DNA of 64,000 bases. It comes from Maribacter sp. BPC-D8. GTDB taxonomy: Bacteria > Bacteroidota > Bacteroidia > Flavobacteriales > Flavobacteriaceae. The notes under the pieces are model-generated. The model saw only the letters and a program-made list of their open reading frames with translations. It made no database searches and was not told the origin of the DNA. Positions 1-7,428 of this stretch are shown piece by piece. How positions within the stretch are numbered: the stretch's first letter is position 1; the number at the start of each line of letters is the position of its first letter. The DNA lies in NCBI RefSeq assembly GCF_035207705.1, contig NZ_CP128187.1, positions 868,001 through 932,000 of the forward strand, read 5' to 3'. A program made the translations under genes and the position numbers.

Positions 1-1329
1 GTTACTAGGTGATATTTGTTTCAGCTCTTTTTTGATTTCATCAGATACTTCTAAGGTATCTATGAAGTTTGCGATAGAATCTTTGTTGATTTTTTCGTTG
101 GTACGCGTAAGTCCTTTTAAAGCTTCATATGGGTTAGGGTAGCTTTCGCGTCTCAATATAGTTTGTATAGCTTCTGCTACAACAGCCCAGTTATTCTCTA
201 AATCTTGCTCAAACTTCACTCTGTTTAAAAGCAGTTTGTTCAATCCTTTTAAAGTAGATTGAAAAGCAATAATAGTATGGGCAAATGGTACACCAACATT
301 TCTTAGAACCGTACTATCGGTTAAATCCCTTTGTAATCTCGATACTGGTAATTTAGCCGACAAGTGCTCAAAAATAGCGTTTGCTATACCAAGGTTACCT
401 TCAGAATTTTCAAAATCGATAGGATTTACTTTGTGTGGCATAGCCGATGATCCAACTTCGCCAGCTTTTATTTTTTGTTTGAAATAATCCATAGACACAT
501 ATGTCCAGAAATCGCGATCAAGATCTAAAACAATGGTATTGATGCGTTTAAGTCCGTCAAATAAGGCAGCCAAGTGATCGTAATGTTCTATTTGAGTAGT
601 AGGGAACGAATGTTGAAGACCTAATTTTTCTTGTACGAATTCTTGACCAAAAGCTCTCCAATCTATCGAAGGGTAGGCGACTAAATGGGCATTAAAATTA
701 CCAGTAGCTCCACCAAATTTTGCAGCACTTGGTATATCGTTCAATAAATTAAATTGCTCTTTTAAACGAACGACAAAAACCATAATTTCTTTACCTAAAC
801 GAGTAGGCGAAGCTGGCTGACCATGTGTTCTTGCCAACATTGGTATGTCTGCCCATTCTAAAGTCAATACATCTAATTTTTCAAGTAACTCAAAATATTG
901 AGGTACATATACCTCGTTCATTGCATCTTTAATAGAAAGCGGAATAGCTGTATTATTGATGTCTTGAGAAGTTAATCCGAAATGGATAAACTCTTTATAT
1001 TGCGATAAATTTAAAGCATCGAAAGCCTTTTTAATAAAGTATTCAACTGCCTTAACATCATGATTGGTTGTTCTCTCTATCTCTTTAATTTCTTCGGCGT
1101 CTTCAGTAGAAAAATCAAGGTAAATTTTTCTAAGGGTATCAAATTTTGACGTATCAAATGAAGAAAGTTGTGGTAAAGGAATTTCACAAAGTGCAATAAA
1201 GTACTCTATTTCTACTCTAACTCTATATTTTATTAGTGCTTCTTCAGAAAAGTAAGCAGATAAAGATTTGGTTTTAGAGCTATAACGACCGTCAATAGGT
1301 GAAATGGCATTTAGTGCATTAAGAGACAT
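1..1329 (-). CDS. purB: Adenylosuccinate lyase (3' end cut by window start)
   Basis: Purine biosynthesis enzyme that releases fumarate from SAICAR and from adenylosuccinate; cytosolic homotetramer. I translated it directly because it has no stop inside the window: 443 open codons starting MSLNALNAISPIDGRY at 1329. The family signature loop GEVGSSAMPHKVNP (catalytic Ser loop) and the THGQPASPT motif are both present. The usual length in this lineage is about 447 residues, so only a few C-terminal codons lie outside. An exact TATATTTG -7 element sits 26 bases upstream. The gene that follows it downstream lies beyond the window; upstream (1455-2021) is a co-oriented HEAT-like gene. Confidence 0.95.
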   Translation of the reverse strand, partial: MSLNALNAISPIDGRYSSKTKSLSAYFSEEALIKYRVRVEIEYFIALCEIPLPQLSSFDTSKFDTLRKIYLDFSTEDAEEIKEIERTTNHDVKAVEYFIKKAFDALNLSQYKEFIHFGLTSQDINNTAIPLSIKDAMNEVYVPQYFELLEKLDVLTLEWADIPMLARTHGQPASPTRLGKEIMVFVVRLKEQFNLLNDIPSAAKFGGATGNFNAHLVAYPSIDWRAFGQEFVQEKLGLQHSFPTTQIEHYDHLAALFDGLKRINTIVLDLDRDFWTYVSMDYFKQKIKAGEVGSSAMPHKVNPIDFENSEGNLGIANAIFEHLSAKLPVSRLQRDLTDSTVLRNVGVPFAHTIIAFQSTLKGLNKLLLNRVKFEQDLENNWAVVAEAIQTILRRESYPNPYEALKGLTRTNEKINKDSIANFIDTLEVSDEIKKELKQISPSN

Positions 1330-1354
1330 AATGATTGGTTAAATTAATAAGGGG

Positions 1355-1362
1355 CAAATATA
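1355..1362 (-). promoter_or_regulatory. purB promoter -7 element (TATATTTG)
   Basis: The minus strand reads TATATTTG, an exact match to the Bacteroidota -7 consensus TAnnTTTG, 26 bases from the purB ATG. No TTG -33 element is visible at the usual spacing. Confidence 0.55.
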
Positions 1363-1454
1363 CCTAATCGTATCAAAGTTTAAAACCATAAATGCTTTAA
1401 GTTATGGTCAATTACAATGATTTAATGAACAATTATCGAAGCTCCTTAAATGCA

Positions 1455-2021
1455 CTACTTTTTTTCTAGAACTTTTAAGGTCATTCTTGCTCTAGCTTTG
1501 TATGCAGCACTGCTGCTCTCGTAGTTTTGTTTAAGTATTTGTTGTAATTCTGGATGTATCCATTTTATTCTTCTACCTATTAGTAAAAGGGTTGTCATTG
1601 AATATGCTTTTGGGGCAACTTTATAATCACCGATCAGCCAATCAAAAGCAGCTTCGGTAATGGTTTTCAAATGATTTGTAGTTAAATTTTGCTTTGGCTT
1701 TTCTGACTTTTTTGAAAATTCGTTTATCACCAACAACTGACAAATTTTTGAAGCTGGGCGAACAGAAGATTCTAGTGAAATATGTTTTAACGATTCTGTA
1801 AATACATCGATGTTCGTTATGATTGGGATTAGATTAATTTTTGCAATACTTTCTAAAACCCAACCCGCTTTGCATGATATGGGGTCTGCATCTTCTTTGG
1901 TTATTTCAATGAGAATAGGAATTAAATGAAGATTATCTTCAATTTTAGACGCCATTTTAATACGATTTTCTCTTGAAGCATTTACATAATTCAATGCTTC
2001 ATAAAGTTCTACCTTGGTCAT
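1455..2021 (-). CDS. HEAT-repeat-like hypothetical protein, purB neighbour
   Basis: A 188-residue soluble protein without signal peptide. The first half is a run of amphipathic helices with the alternating small/hydrophobic pattern of HEAT/Armadillo-like repeats (for example LIPILIEI, CKAGWVLESIAKI, SVRPASKICQLLV), suggesting a protein-interaction scaffold. I recognise no catalytic motif. It lies 125 bases upstream of purB in the same direction, and its start is 34 bases from the divergent haem-binding gene. I recall an unnamed gene of this kind beside purB in other Flavobacteriaceae, but I infer no function from that. Confidence 0.75.
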   Translation of the reverse strand: MTKVELYEALNYVNASRENRIKMASKIEDNLHLIPILIEITKEDADPISCKAGWVLESIAKINLIPIITNIDVFTESLKHISLESSVRPASKICQLLVINEFSKKSEKPKQNLTTNHLKTITEAAFDWLIGDYKVAPKAYSMTTLLLIGRRIKWIHPELQQILKQNYESSSAAYKARARMTLKVLEKK

Positions 2022-2055
2022 AAAATTGTATCTTTAATTTTCATTTTCCCCAAAT

Positions 2056-2529
2056 ATGAAATTACTAAAAAAAATTAGCCTAGGTGTTGTAGTTGTGTTT
2101 GTTGCCATGCAGTTTTTCAGTCCTACAAAAAATATAGCTGCAGGTAATCATACAGAGGCTTTTATAAAGCAGACGAACCCATCGCCAGAACTTAAAAATA
2201 TTTTTGAAACTTCTTGTTACGATTGCCATAGTAACAATACAAAATACCCGTGGTATAATAATATTGCTCCCGTTTCATTTTTGCTAGCAGATCACGTTAA
2301 GGAAGGTAAAGAACATTTAAATTTTTCTGAATGGGAAAATTATTCTTTAGATAAAAAAGATCATTTATTAGAGGAGATAGAAGAGGAAGTCGTTGATGGA
2401 AACATGCCATTATCTCAATACACCTTATTTCATAAAGACACAGAGCTTACTGCCAATGAAGTTAATAAATTGGTAGAGTGGGTAAGGCAGACTCGAATTA
2501 TTTATCAATTAGGGAAGCAACCAAAGTAG
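2056..2529 (+). CDS. Haem-binding domain protein with one CxxCH motif
   Basis: A 157-residue envelope protein. Residues 1-20 form an uncleaved or cleavable N-terminal hydrophobic segment after KK, followed by a periplasmic domain with a single c-type haem motif Cys54-x-x-Cys57-His58 (SCYDCHSNN). The following region (TKYPWYNNIAPVSFLLADH) is typical of the Bacteroidota Haem_bd domain. It probably carries electrons or senses redox state in the periplasm, but its partner is unknown. The last 32 bases overlap the 3' end of the convergent sirtuin gene. Confidence 0.85.
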   Translation: MKLLKKISLGVVVVFVAMQFFSPTKNIAAGNHTEAFIKQTNPSPELKNIFETSCYDCHSNNTKYPWYNNIAPVSFLLADHVKEGKEHLNFSEWENYSLDKKDHLLEEIEEEVVDGNMPLSQYTLFHKDTELTANEVNKLVEWVRQTRIIYQLGKQPK

Positions 2530-3184
2530 GAGTTCCGGCTACTGCGGTTTCGGTAATAATAGTCAAATTATTTTTTTGAGAATTTGATATCGCAGGCTTT
2601 GGGTCAATAAAATATATTGGTGTAGAAAAATTTACAAAATCGATTAGGCTTGCAGCTGGGTATACTTGCATAGAAGTACCTATGATAATTAAATAGTCGG
2701 CTTTTTCGGTAATCGCAATTGCTTCTTCTAATAATGGCACAGCCTCGCCAAACCAAACAATGTGAGGTCTCATTTGGTATCCATTTTTGCAGGTGTCGCC
2801 TAGTAAAATATCTTGCTTACAATCAAAGATTTCATTGGTAGAATTACTACTTCTTGATTTTAATAATTCGCCATGAAGATGTAGAACTTGAGAACTACCG
2901 GCACGCTCGTGTAAGTCATCTACATTTTGAGTTATAATCTGAACATTGAAATGTGCTTCTAAAGTAACCAATGCCTTGTGTGCAGCATTAGGTTCAACAG
3001 TTAGCAATTGCCTTCTTCTTTGATTGTAAAACTCTAAAACCAATTCCGGATTGTTTTGAAATCCTTCAGGTGTTGCAACCTCCATAACATCATGACCTTC
3101 CCATAATCCATCAGCATCTCTAAACGTTTTTAATCCGCTTTCGGTAGAAATTCCCGCACCTGTTAATACCACTATGTTCTTCAT
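2498..3184 (-). CDS. cobB: Sir2-family NAD-dependent protein deacylase, class III type
   Basis: Removes acyl groups from protein lysines using NAD. Rossmann motif GAGISTESGLKTFRD (residues 9-23), TQNVDDLHERAG (85-96) and catalytic His104 in HLHGE are intact. Tyr53 and Arg56 in FYNQRRR match the Tyr/Arg pair of class III sirtuins that accept succinyl- or malonyl-lysine, so desuccinylation is the likely preference. The zinc module is reduced: only Cys122 and Cys132 remain where CobB has four cysteines. At 228 residues it is a typical single-domain bacterial sirtuin. It converges on the haem-binding gene with a 32-base overlap. Confidence 0.9.
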   Translation of the reverse strand: MKNIVVLTGAGISTESGLKTFRDADGLWEGHDVMEVATPEGFQNNPELVLEFYNQRRRQLLTVEPNAAHKALVTLEAHFNVQIITQNVDDLHERAGSSQVLHLHGELLKSRSSNSTNEIFDCKQDILLGDTCKNGYQMRPHIVWFGEAVPLLEEAIAITEKADYLIIIGTSMQVYPAASLIDFVNFSTPIYFIDPKPAISNSQKNNLTIITETAVAGTPTLVASLIDK

Positions 3185-3232
3185 GAGTTTTTTATAATAT
3201 GTATAAAAATATACTTTTCTTATCTTGGGGGC

Positions 3233-3889
3233 ATGATTGATGTGAACCTTTTAGCATATTTAGAAGAATTTATTTCAGTAAATAGAAAACAGCGTTTTGT
3301 TGATATATTGGCTGAACGCACAAACTACTTGACTGTAGCGGTAGAAGATGTATTTCAAATGCACAATACAAGTGCAGTGGTAAGAAGCTGTGAATCTTTT
3401 GGTGTTCAGACTGCGCATTTGATAGAGGACAGAAACGGTCAACATTTAGATGAGGAAATTGCCATGGGAGCTCAGAAATGGGTAGATATAAAACGGTATC
3501 AAAATTCAAAACAAGTAATTGATTCGTTACGAGAAAAAGGATATAAAATTGTAGCTACTAGTCCGCATGCAGATAGCTCGCTATTACAAGATTTTAAACT
3601 GGATAGTAAAACGGCTTTATTTTTTGGGACGGAGAAAAATGGATTGAGCGATTATGTTTTAGAAAACTCAGATGCCTATTTAAAAATACCTATGGTTGGT
3701 TTTACCGAGAGTCTTAATATTTCTGTTTCTGCCGCCATTATACTTCAGCATTTAACCACGCAATTAAAAGCTTCGGGTGTAGATTGGAAATTGACAGATG
3801 AAGAAATGTTGGAAAGACGATTAAATTGGACTAAAAAGTCAATAAAGAGTATCGATGACATTTTAGAGCGATATAAGTCTGATAATTAA
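3233..3889 (+). CDS. trmH: tRNA (guanosine-2'-O-)-methyltransferase, SpoU/TrmH family
   Basis: SPOUT-class enzyme that methylates the ribose of G18 in the tRNA D-loop using S-adenosylmethionine. The three SpoU motifs are visible: motif 1 in VEDVFQMHNTSAVVRSCESFG (approx. residues 37-57, N and R conserved), motif 2 in FFGTEKNGLS (131-140), and motif 3 in IPMVGFTESLNISVSAAI (153-170). The trailing basic helix region (residues 185-218) is the usual TrmH C-terminal extension. Length 218 fits TrmH rather than RlmB (which carries an L30-like N-domain). It is divergent from the sirtuin gene. Confidence 0.9.
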   Translation: MIDVNLLAYLEEFISVNRKQRFVDILAERTNYLTVAVEDVFQMHNTSAVVRSCESFGVQTAHLIEDRNGQHLDEEIAMGAQKWVDIKRYQNSKQVIDSLREKGYKIVATSPHADSSLLQDFKLDSKTALFFGTEKNGLSDYVLENSDAYLKIPMVGFTESLNISVSAAIILQHLTTQLKASGVDWKLTDEEMLERRLNWTKKSIKSIDDILERYKSDN

Positions 3890-3930
3890 ATTTTAACTAA
3901 CTTGTTAATCAACAATTAATTAGATGACCG

Positions 3931-4464
3931 ATGTATACCGTATTCATAATTCTCGGAGTAATAGTGACATTGATTATTTTTCTGGCCTTAATAGCTCCCA
4001 AAAGTTATAAGGTATCGAGAAGTATAGAATTAGAACATTCACCAGAAAATGTTTGGGAGCATTTAAGGTTTTTGAAGAAGCAACAAGAATGGTCTCCTTG
4101 GGCTAAAAAGGATCCAAATATGGACCTTACCTTTACCGGTGTTGATGGTGAAGTTGGGGCAACAAGCCACTGGAGCGGAAATAAAGATGTCGGTGAAGGC
4201 GAACAAGAAATTACTAGAATAGTAGAAGGTGAGCGTATAGAACAAGATTTACGTTTCTTAAAACCTTACAAGTCGCAATCTGATTGTTATATGACTCTTG
4301 AAGAGCATGAAGTAAATAAAAGTATTGTTACTTGGGGATTCACTGGTACGAACAAGTTCCCAATGAGTATAATGATGCTTTTTATGTCTATGGATAAAAT
4401 GGTTGGTAAAGACTTCGAACAAGGATTACAAAATCTTAAACATAATTTAAATGGTCAATTATGA
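3931..4464 (+). CDS. SRPBCC (START/Bet v1-like) ligand-binding protein, membrane-anchored
   Basis: 177 residues: an N-terminal transmembrane helix (MYTVFIILGVIVTLIIFLAL) followed by a helix-grip SRPBCC domain (residues about 27-175), recognisable from SRSIELEHSPENVWEHL and the WSPWAKKDPN segment typical of the polyketide-cyclase-like subfamily. Such domains bind hydrophobic ligands; the ligand here is unknown. Its stop overlaps the start of the next gene by four bases (ATGA), so the two are translationally coupled, and a shared role with the VOC protein is likely. Confidence 0.85.
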   Translation: MYTVFIILGVIVTLIIFLALIAPKSYKVSRSIELEHSPENVWEHLRFLKKQQEWSPWAKKDPNMDLTFTGVDGEVGATSHWSGNKDVGEGEQEITRIVEGERIEQDLRFLKPYKSQSDCYMTLEEHEVNKSIVTWGFTGTNKFPMSIMMLFMSMDKMVGKDFEQGLQNLKHNLNGQL

Positions 4465-4826
4465 TAGCATGGTTTGAAATACCGGTAGCAAATATGGAGC
4501 GAGCACAAAAGTTCTATGAATCTATATTAGATGTTACTATTACAGTTAATAATTTCGGGGAATTTGTAATGGGCCTTTTTCCAGATAAGCAAGTTATTGG
4601 TCAGGCAAATGGCGCCTTGGTTCAGCATGAGCAATACAAGCCTAGTATGGATGCTGGGGTGCTTGTTTACATAGGATGTGATGATGCTGCCATAGTTTTG
4701 GAAAAAGTTGAGAAAGCAGGCGGACAAGTATTACAGCTCAAAACCGAAATTGGTGACGGACACGGATTTATGGGGCTTTTAAAAGATACCGAAGGCAATA
4801 GAATTGCAGTGCATTCTAATGCCTGA
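4461..4826 (+). CDS. VOC-family (glyoxalase/bleomycin-resistance fold) protein
   Basis: A 121-residue cytosolic single-module VOC protein: it begins IAWFEIPVANMERAQKFYESIL, the standard first beta-alpha unit, and ends with GFMGLLKDTEGNRIAVHSN, the last strand with the metal-ligand-like Glu position. It resembles the subgroup often annotated lactoylglutathione lyase-like, but the substrate cannot be read from sequence. It is coupled by ATGA overlap to the preceding SRPBCC gene and converges on the amylase gene with a 14-base gap. Confidence 0.85.
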   Translation: MIAWFEIPVANMERAQKFYESILDVTITVNNFGEFVMGLFPDKQVIGQANGALVQHEQYKPSMDAGVLVYIGCDDAAIVLEKVEKAGGQVLQLKTEIGDGHGFMGLLKDTEGNRIAVHSNA

Positions 4827-4840
4827 TATAAATAAAAGTT

Positions 4841-6532
4841 CTAATTACTAAGTTCTAACAAGACAACCTCAAAGTCATTATCCAACAACACTTTGTTTTT
4901 GTCAACCGTTACTTCAGTTTCAGAAAAGCGATCGTATAGTTTTGTGCCATCACCAAAAATACCCTTAACTGAAATTGATTTTTTTCCTTTCGGCGCATCT
5001 AATGCGATAACTACTTTATCGACATAATCATCTTTAGTAAAGTGTCTGCTAAATACATATGGGGCTTTTGAAATCCTTTTATGAATACCAGCACCTATAG
5101 ATGGGTGGTCATTTCTAAAAGTTCCTAATTTCTGCCAATAGCTTAAGGTTTCTTTTGTTTTTGGTAGACTGCCTAGCTCATTCCAATTCATAAACGAACG
5201 TAAGGTAGCATCGCCTTGCGTACCTTCTATTACTAAACTACGAGCAGTTTCATCACCATAATAAATCTGAGAAGCGCCAGGTGTAAGCAATAATACGTTT
5301 GCAGCTCTTTTTGGATCGGTTCTTTCTTGGTCGAAAGGTTGACCGTCGTCATGAGAAGTAAGGTAATTTAAAACACTTTTGTCTTTGAAAGTGGTGTGCA
5401 GTAATTTGCTATACTTGGTAAAAATAGTTTCATAATCCTTTTTGGCATCCGTCTTTAATTCGAAATTGATAAGACTTTTAAATCCGTTATCGAAATAGTT
5501 TACTTTTTTGTCACCAAGGTCAAATTCTTGTCCGCCAGAAATTCCGTAATTATAAACTTCACCAACCATGTAGAAAGGGTTGTCGTCTAATACCTTGTCG
5601 TTATTCTTCTTTTTCCAAAGTTCAAAAGCAATAGATGCTTCTTTGTATAATTCTGCCCATGAGTTTTCATTGGCATGTTTAACAGTATCAACTCTAAATC
5701 CGTCAACACCATATTTATTAACGTAATCGGTTAGCCATTTAATAATATAAAAGCGAGGTGCTCTGGGGTGACCTGTACGGTCAAAAAATAATTCTAGTTC
5801 ATCTAATTCTTGACTAAGTCTGCCTTCGCTTTTCCATTTTGCAAGAAGAGCATCTGGTAAATTTACTGTAGCATCAGATTCGGTTAAAATATCAGGTAGA
5901 TTCGCAACCAATGTACAAGCAGTAGTATTCTCGTATGTAGTAAATTCACAAGTAGGGGAGGTGCGCACCCATTCTTCTGGCCAAACAGGATCTTCTTCGG
6001 TTACTGGCCCCGTATGATTTAAAACAACATCTAATAAAATTCGAATTCCATTTTCATGGGCGGTTTTTATTAGCGTATCTAAGTCTTTATCGGTTCCGAA
6101 ATTAGGATCAAGAGTTGTCCAGTCTTTTGCCCAATAGCCATGATAGCCATACGTATTACCGGTGCCTTCATCGGTAGCACCATGAATCTGTTCAACAACG
6201 GGAGTAAACCAAATGGCATTTACGCCAAGATCTGTGAAATAGCCATCTTTAATTTTTTCTGTAATACCTTGAATGTCTCCGCCTAAAAAACCTCTGAGTT
6301 CTCCGGTTTCTTCGTCACGCTCAAAATTTAGATCGTTAGCTGTATTTGCGTTATTGAATCGGTCTGTAAGAAGAAAATAAACGGTAGCAGCTTCCCATTG
6401 AAAATTGGGGTTCTTTTTAGGGGTTTCAACTGAATCTTTAACTACAGCAATAGTTTCTGATTTTTCTTTGCTCTTAGGTTGGCAAGAAATCAATGCTATA
6501 GATAATAGCCCTAATAAGAATACGTTTTTCAT
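4841..6532 (-). CDS. GH13 alpha-amylase-family lipoprotein
   Basis: 563 residues. A lipoprotein signal ends in LISC with lipidated Cys17, followed by a charged Lys/Glu-rich linker, so the enzyme is envelope-anchored and probably surface-exposed. All four GH13 regions are present: DVVLNH (Asp168), GFRVDTVKH (nucleophile Asp282), MVGEVYNYG (acid Glu325) and LTSHDD (transition-state Asp395). A C-terminal beta domain covers roughly residues 480-563. It should cleave alpha-1,4-glucans or transfer maltooligosaccharides. It is not part of a SusCD-type locus: no TonB/SusD pair is adjacent, so it may serve stored or scavenged starch generally. Confidence 0.92.
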   Translation of the reverse strand: MKNVFLLGLLSIALISCQPKSKEKSETIAVVKDSVETPKKNPNFQWEAATVYFLLTDRFNNANTANDLNFERDEETGELRGFLGGDIQGITEKIKDGYFTDLGVNAIWFTPVVEQIHGATDEGTGNTYGYHGYWAKDWTTLDPNFGTDKDLDTLIKTAHENGIRILLDVVLNHTGPVTEEDPVWPEEWVRTSPTCEFTTYENTTACTLVANLPDILTESDATVNLPDALLAKWKSEGRLSQELDELELFFDRTGHPRAPRFYIIKWLTDYVNKYGVDGFRVDTVKHANENSWAELYKEASIAFELWKKKNNDKVLDDNPFYMVGEVYNYGISGGQEFDLGDKKVNYFDNGFKSLINFELKTDAKKDYETIFTKYSKLLHTTFKDKSVLNYLTSHDDGQPFDQERTDPKRAANVLLLTPGASQIYYGDETARSLVIEGTQGDATLRSFMNWNELGSLPKTKETLSYWQKLGTFRNDHPSIGAGIHKRISKAPYVFSRHFTKDDYVDKVVIALDAPKGKKSISVKGIFGDGTKLYDRFSETEVTVDKNKVLLDNDFEVVLLELSN

Positions 6533-6583
6533 TTCCCTGTTATTTGCAATAAAACTATAACAAGGATTTCACTTTAAAAAATA

Positions 6584-7354
6584 TTATTTCTTTCTATTCA
6601 AAACTTTATACTCTTCATAACAGCTGCTAATGGCGTCAAGTATCTGAAGATCATTGGCTGTAGTGATAAAAGATTTGGAGTAATTGCAGTTATTTAGAAT
6701 ATCTTGAATATCTACTTTTTCTAATTGAAGGAATTCTGTAAGTGTTTCTCTATCAAATTTAGACGCAAGTAGATTACGAATATCTTCGTCTTCTCTCATT
6801 TGTCTAAGCTTACGCATTTGCGCAGGTTTTTTACCAAAGAGGTTGCGCAACAAATCTGCAGGGTTTAGAATGGCACCCAATACTTTTGTAACAGCGCTAG
6901 GGTTTTTATTACCGCCTTCATAGCTAACGCCTAAGCCCGATATACTATATTGGTAGGCATTGTTAATTGGAAGGTTCTTTACGTCGATTTCTAAGTACCC
7001 AGTTAGCTGATAAGGTCTAACAATAACTTCTTCTAGAGCATAAGCAAGCTCTGTTAGTGCTATTTCGGTATTTTCAAATTTGAACATATCGTTCGTTACC
7101 CTAATTTTCTGTGATTTAAAACCAAGAAAAGAGAAGTAAAGAGTGTCATTTACTGCAGCAGTAATTGAAAACTCACCTTTTTCATTGGTGATTGTTCCAA
7201 AAACCTGGTTCAAGTTAACAACGTGTACGCTTTCGAGAGGTTCATCAGATTGGGCGTTTATAACAACGGCACTAAGGCGTTGACCTTCTTCTGTTTCTTG
7301 AGAGAAACCTATTAGTGAAAGAAAAATAAGAGTAAGCGATAAAAAGTATTTCAT
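6584..7354 (-). CDS. Carboxypeptidase-like regulatory domain protein, secreted
   Basis: I start it at the ATG at 7354, which gives a clean signal peptide MKYFLSLTLIFLSLIGFSQ; a longer reading frame from 7390 lacks one. Residues about 20-105 form a CarboxypepD_reg-like beta-sandwich (RLSAVVINAQSDEPLESVHVVN, then GTITNEKGEFSI and FSFLGFKSQKI), the module found at the N-terminus of TonB receptors, here without a barrel. The rest is helical with no recognised motif. Bacteroidota have many such stand-alone proteins of unknown role at the envelope. Confidence 0.8.
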   Translation of the reverse strand: MKYFLSLTLIFLSLIGFSQETEEGQRLSAVVINAQSDEPLESVHVVNLNQVFGTITNEKGEFSITAAVNDTLYFSFLGFKSQKIRVTNDMFKFENTEIALTELAYALEEVIVRPYQLTGYLEIDVKNLPINNAYQYSISGLGVSYEGGNKNPSAVTKVLGAILNPADLLRNLFGKKPAQMRKLRQMREDEDIRNLLASKFDRETLTEFLQLEKVDIQDILNNCNYSKSFITTANDLQILDAISSCYEEYKVLNRKK

Positions 7355-7388
7355 TGTACTGACAGCATAATTAATTTGCAAACAAAAC

Positions 7389-7415
7389 AAAAAAAATACG
7401 CCGAAGCGTATTTTT
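7389..7415 (-). terminator. Terminator of the DEAD-box helicase gene
   Basis: Ten-base-pair stem (7392-7401 with 7406-7415) closed by a CGAA loop; on the minus strand it is followed by eight U residues. It lies 14 bases beyond the helicase stop codon. Confidence 0.85.
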
Positions 7416-7428
7416 AATATACAATTAA

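Noticed and set aside
1384..1408. Inverted repeat ACCATAA/TTATGGT between purB and the HEAT-like gene
   Set aside because: Stem of seven base pairs without U-run; too weak to call a terminator.
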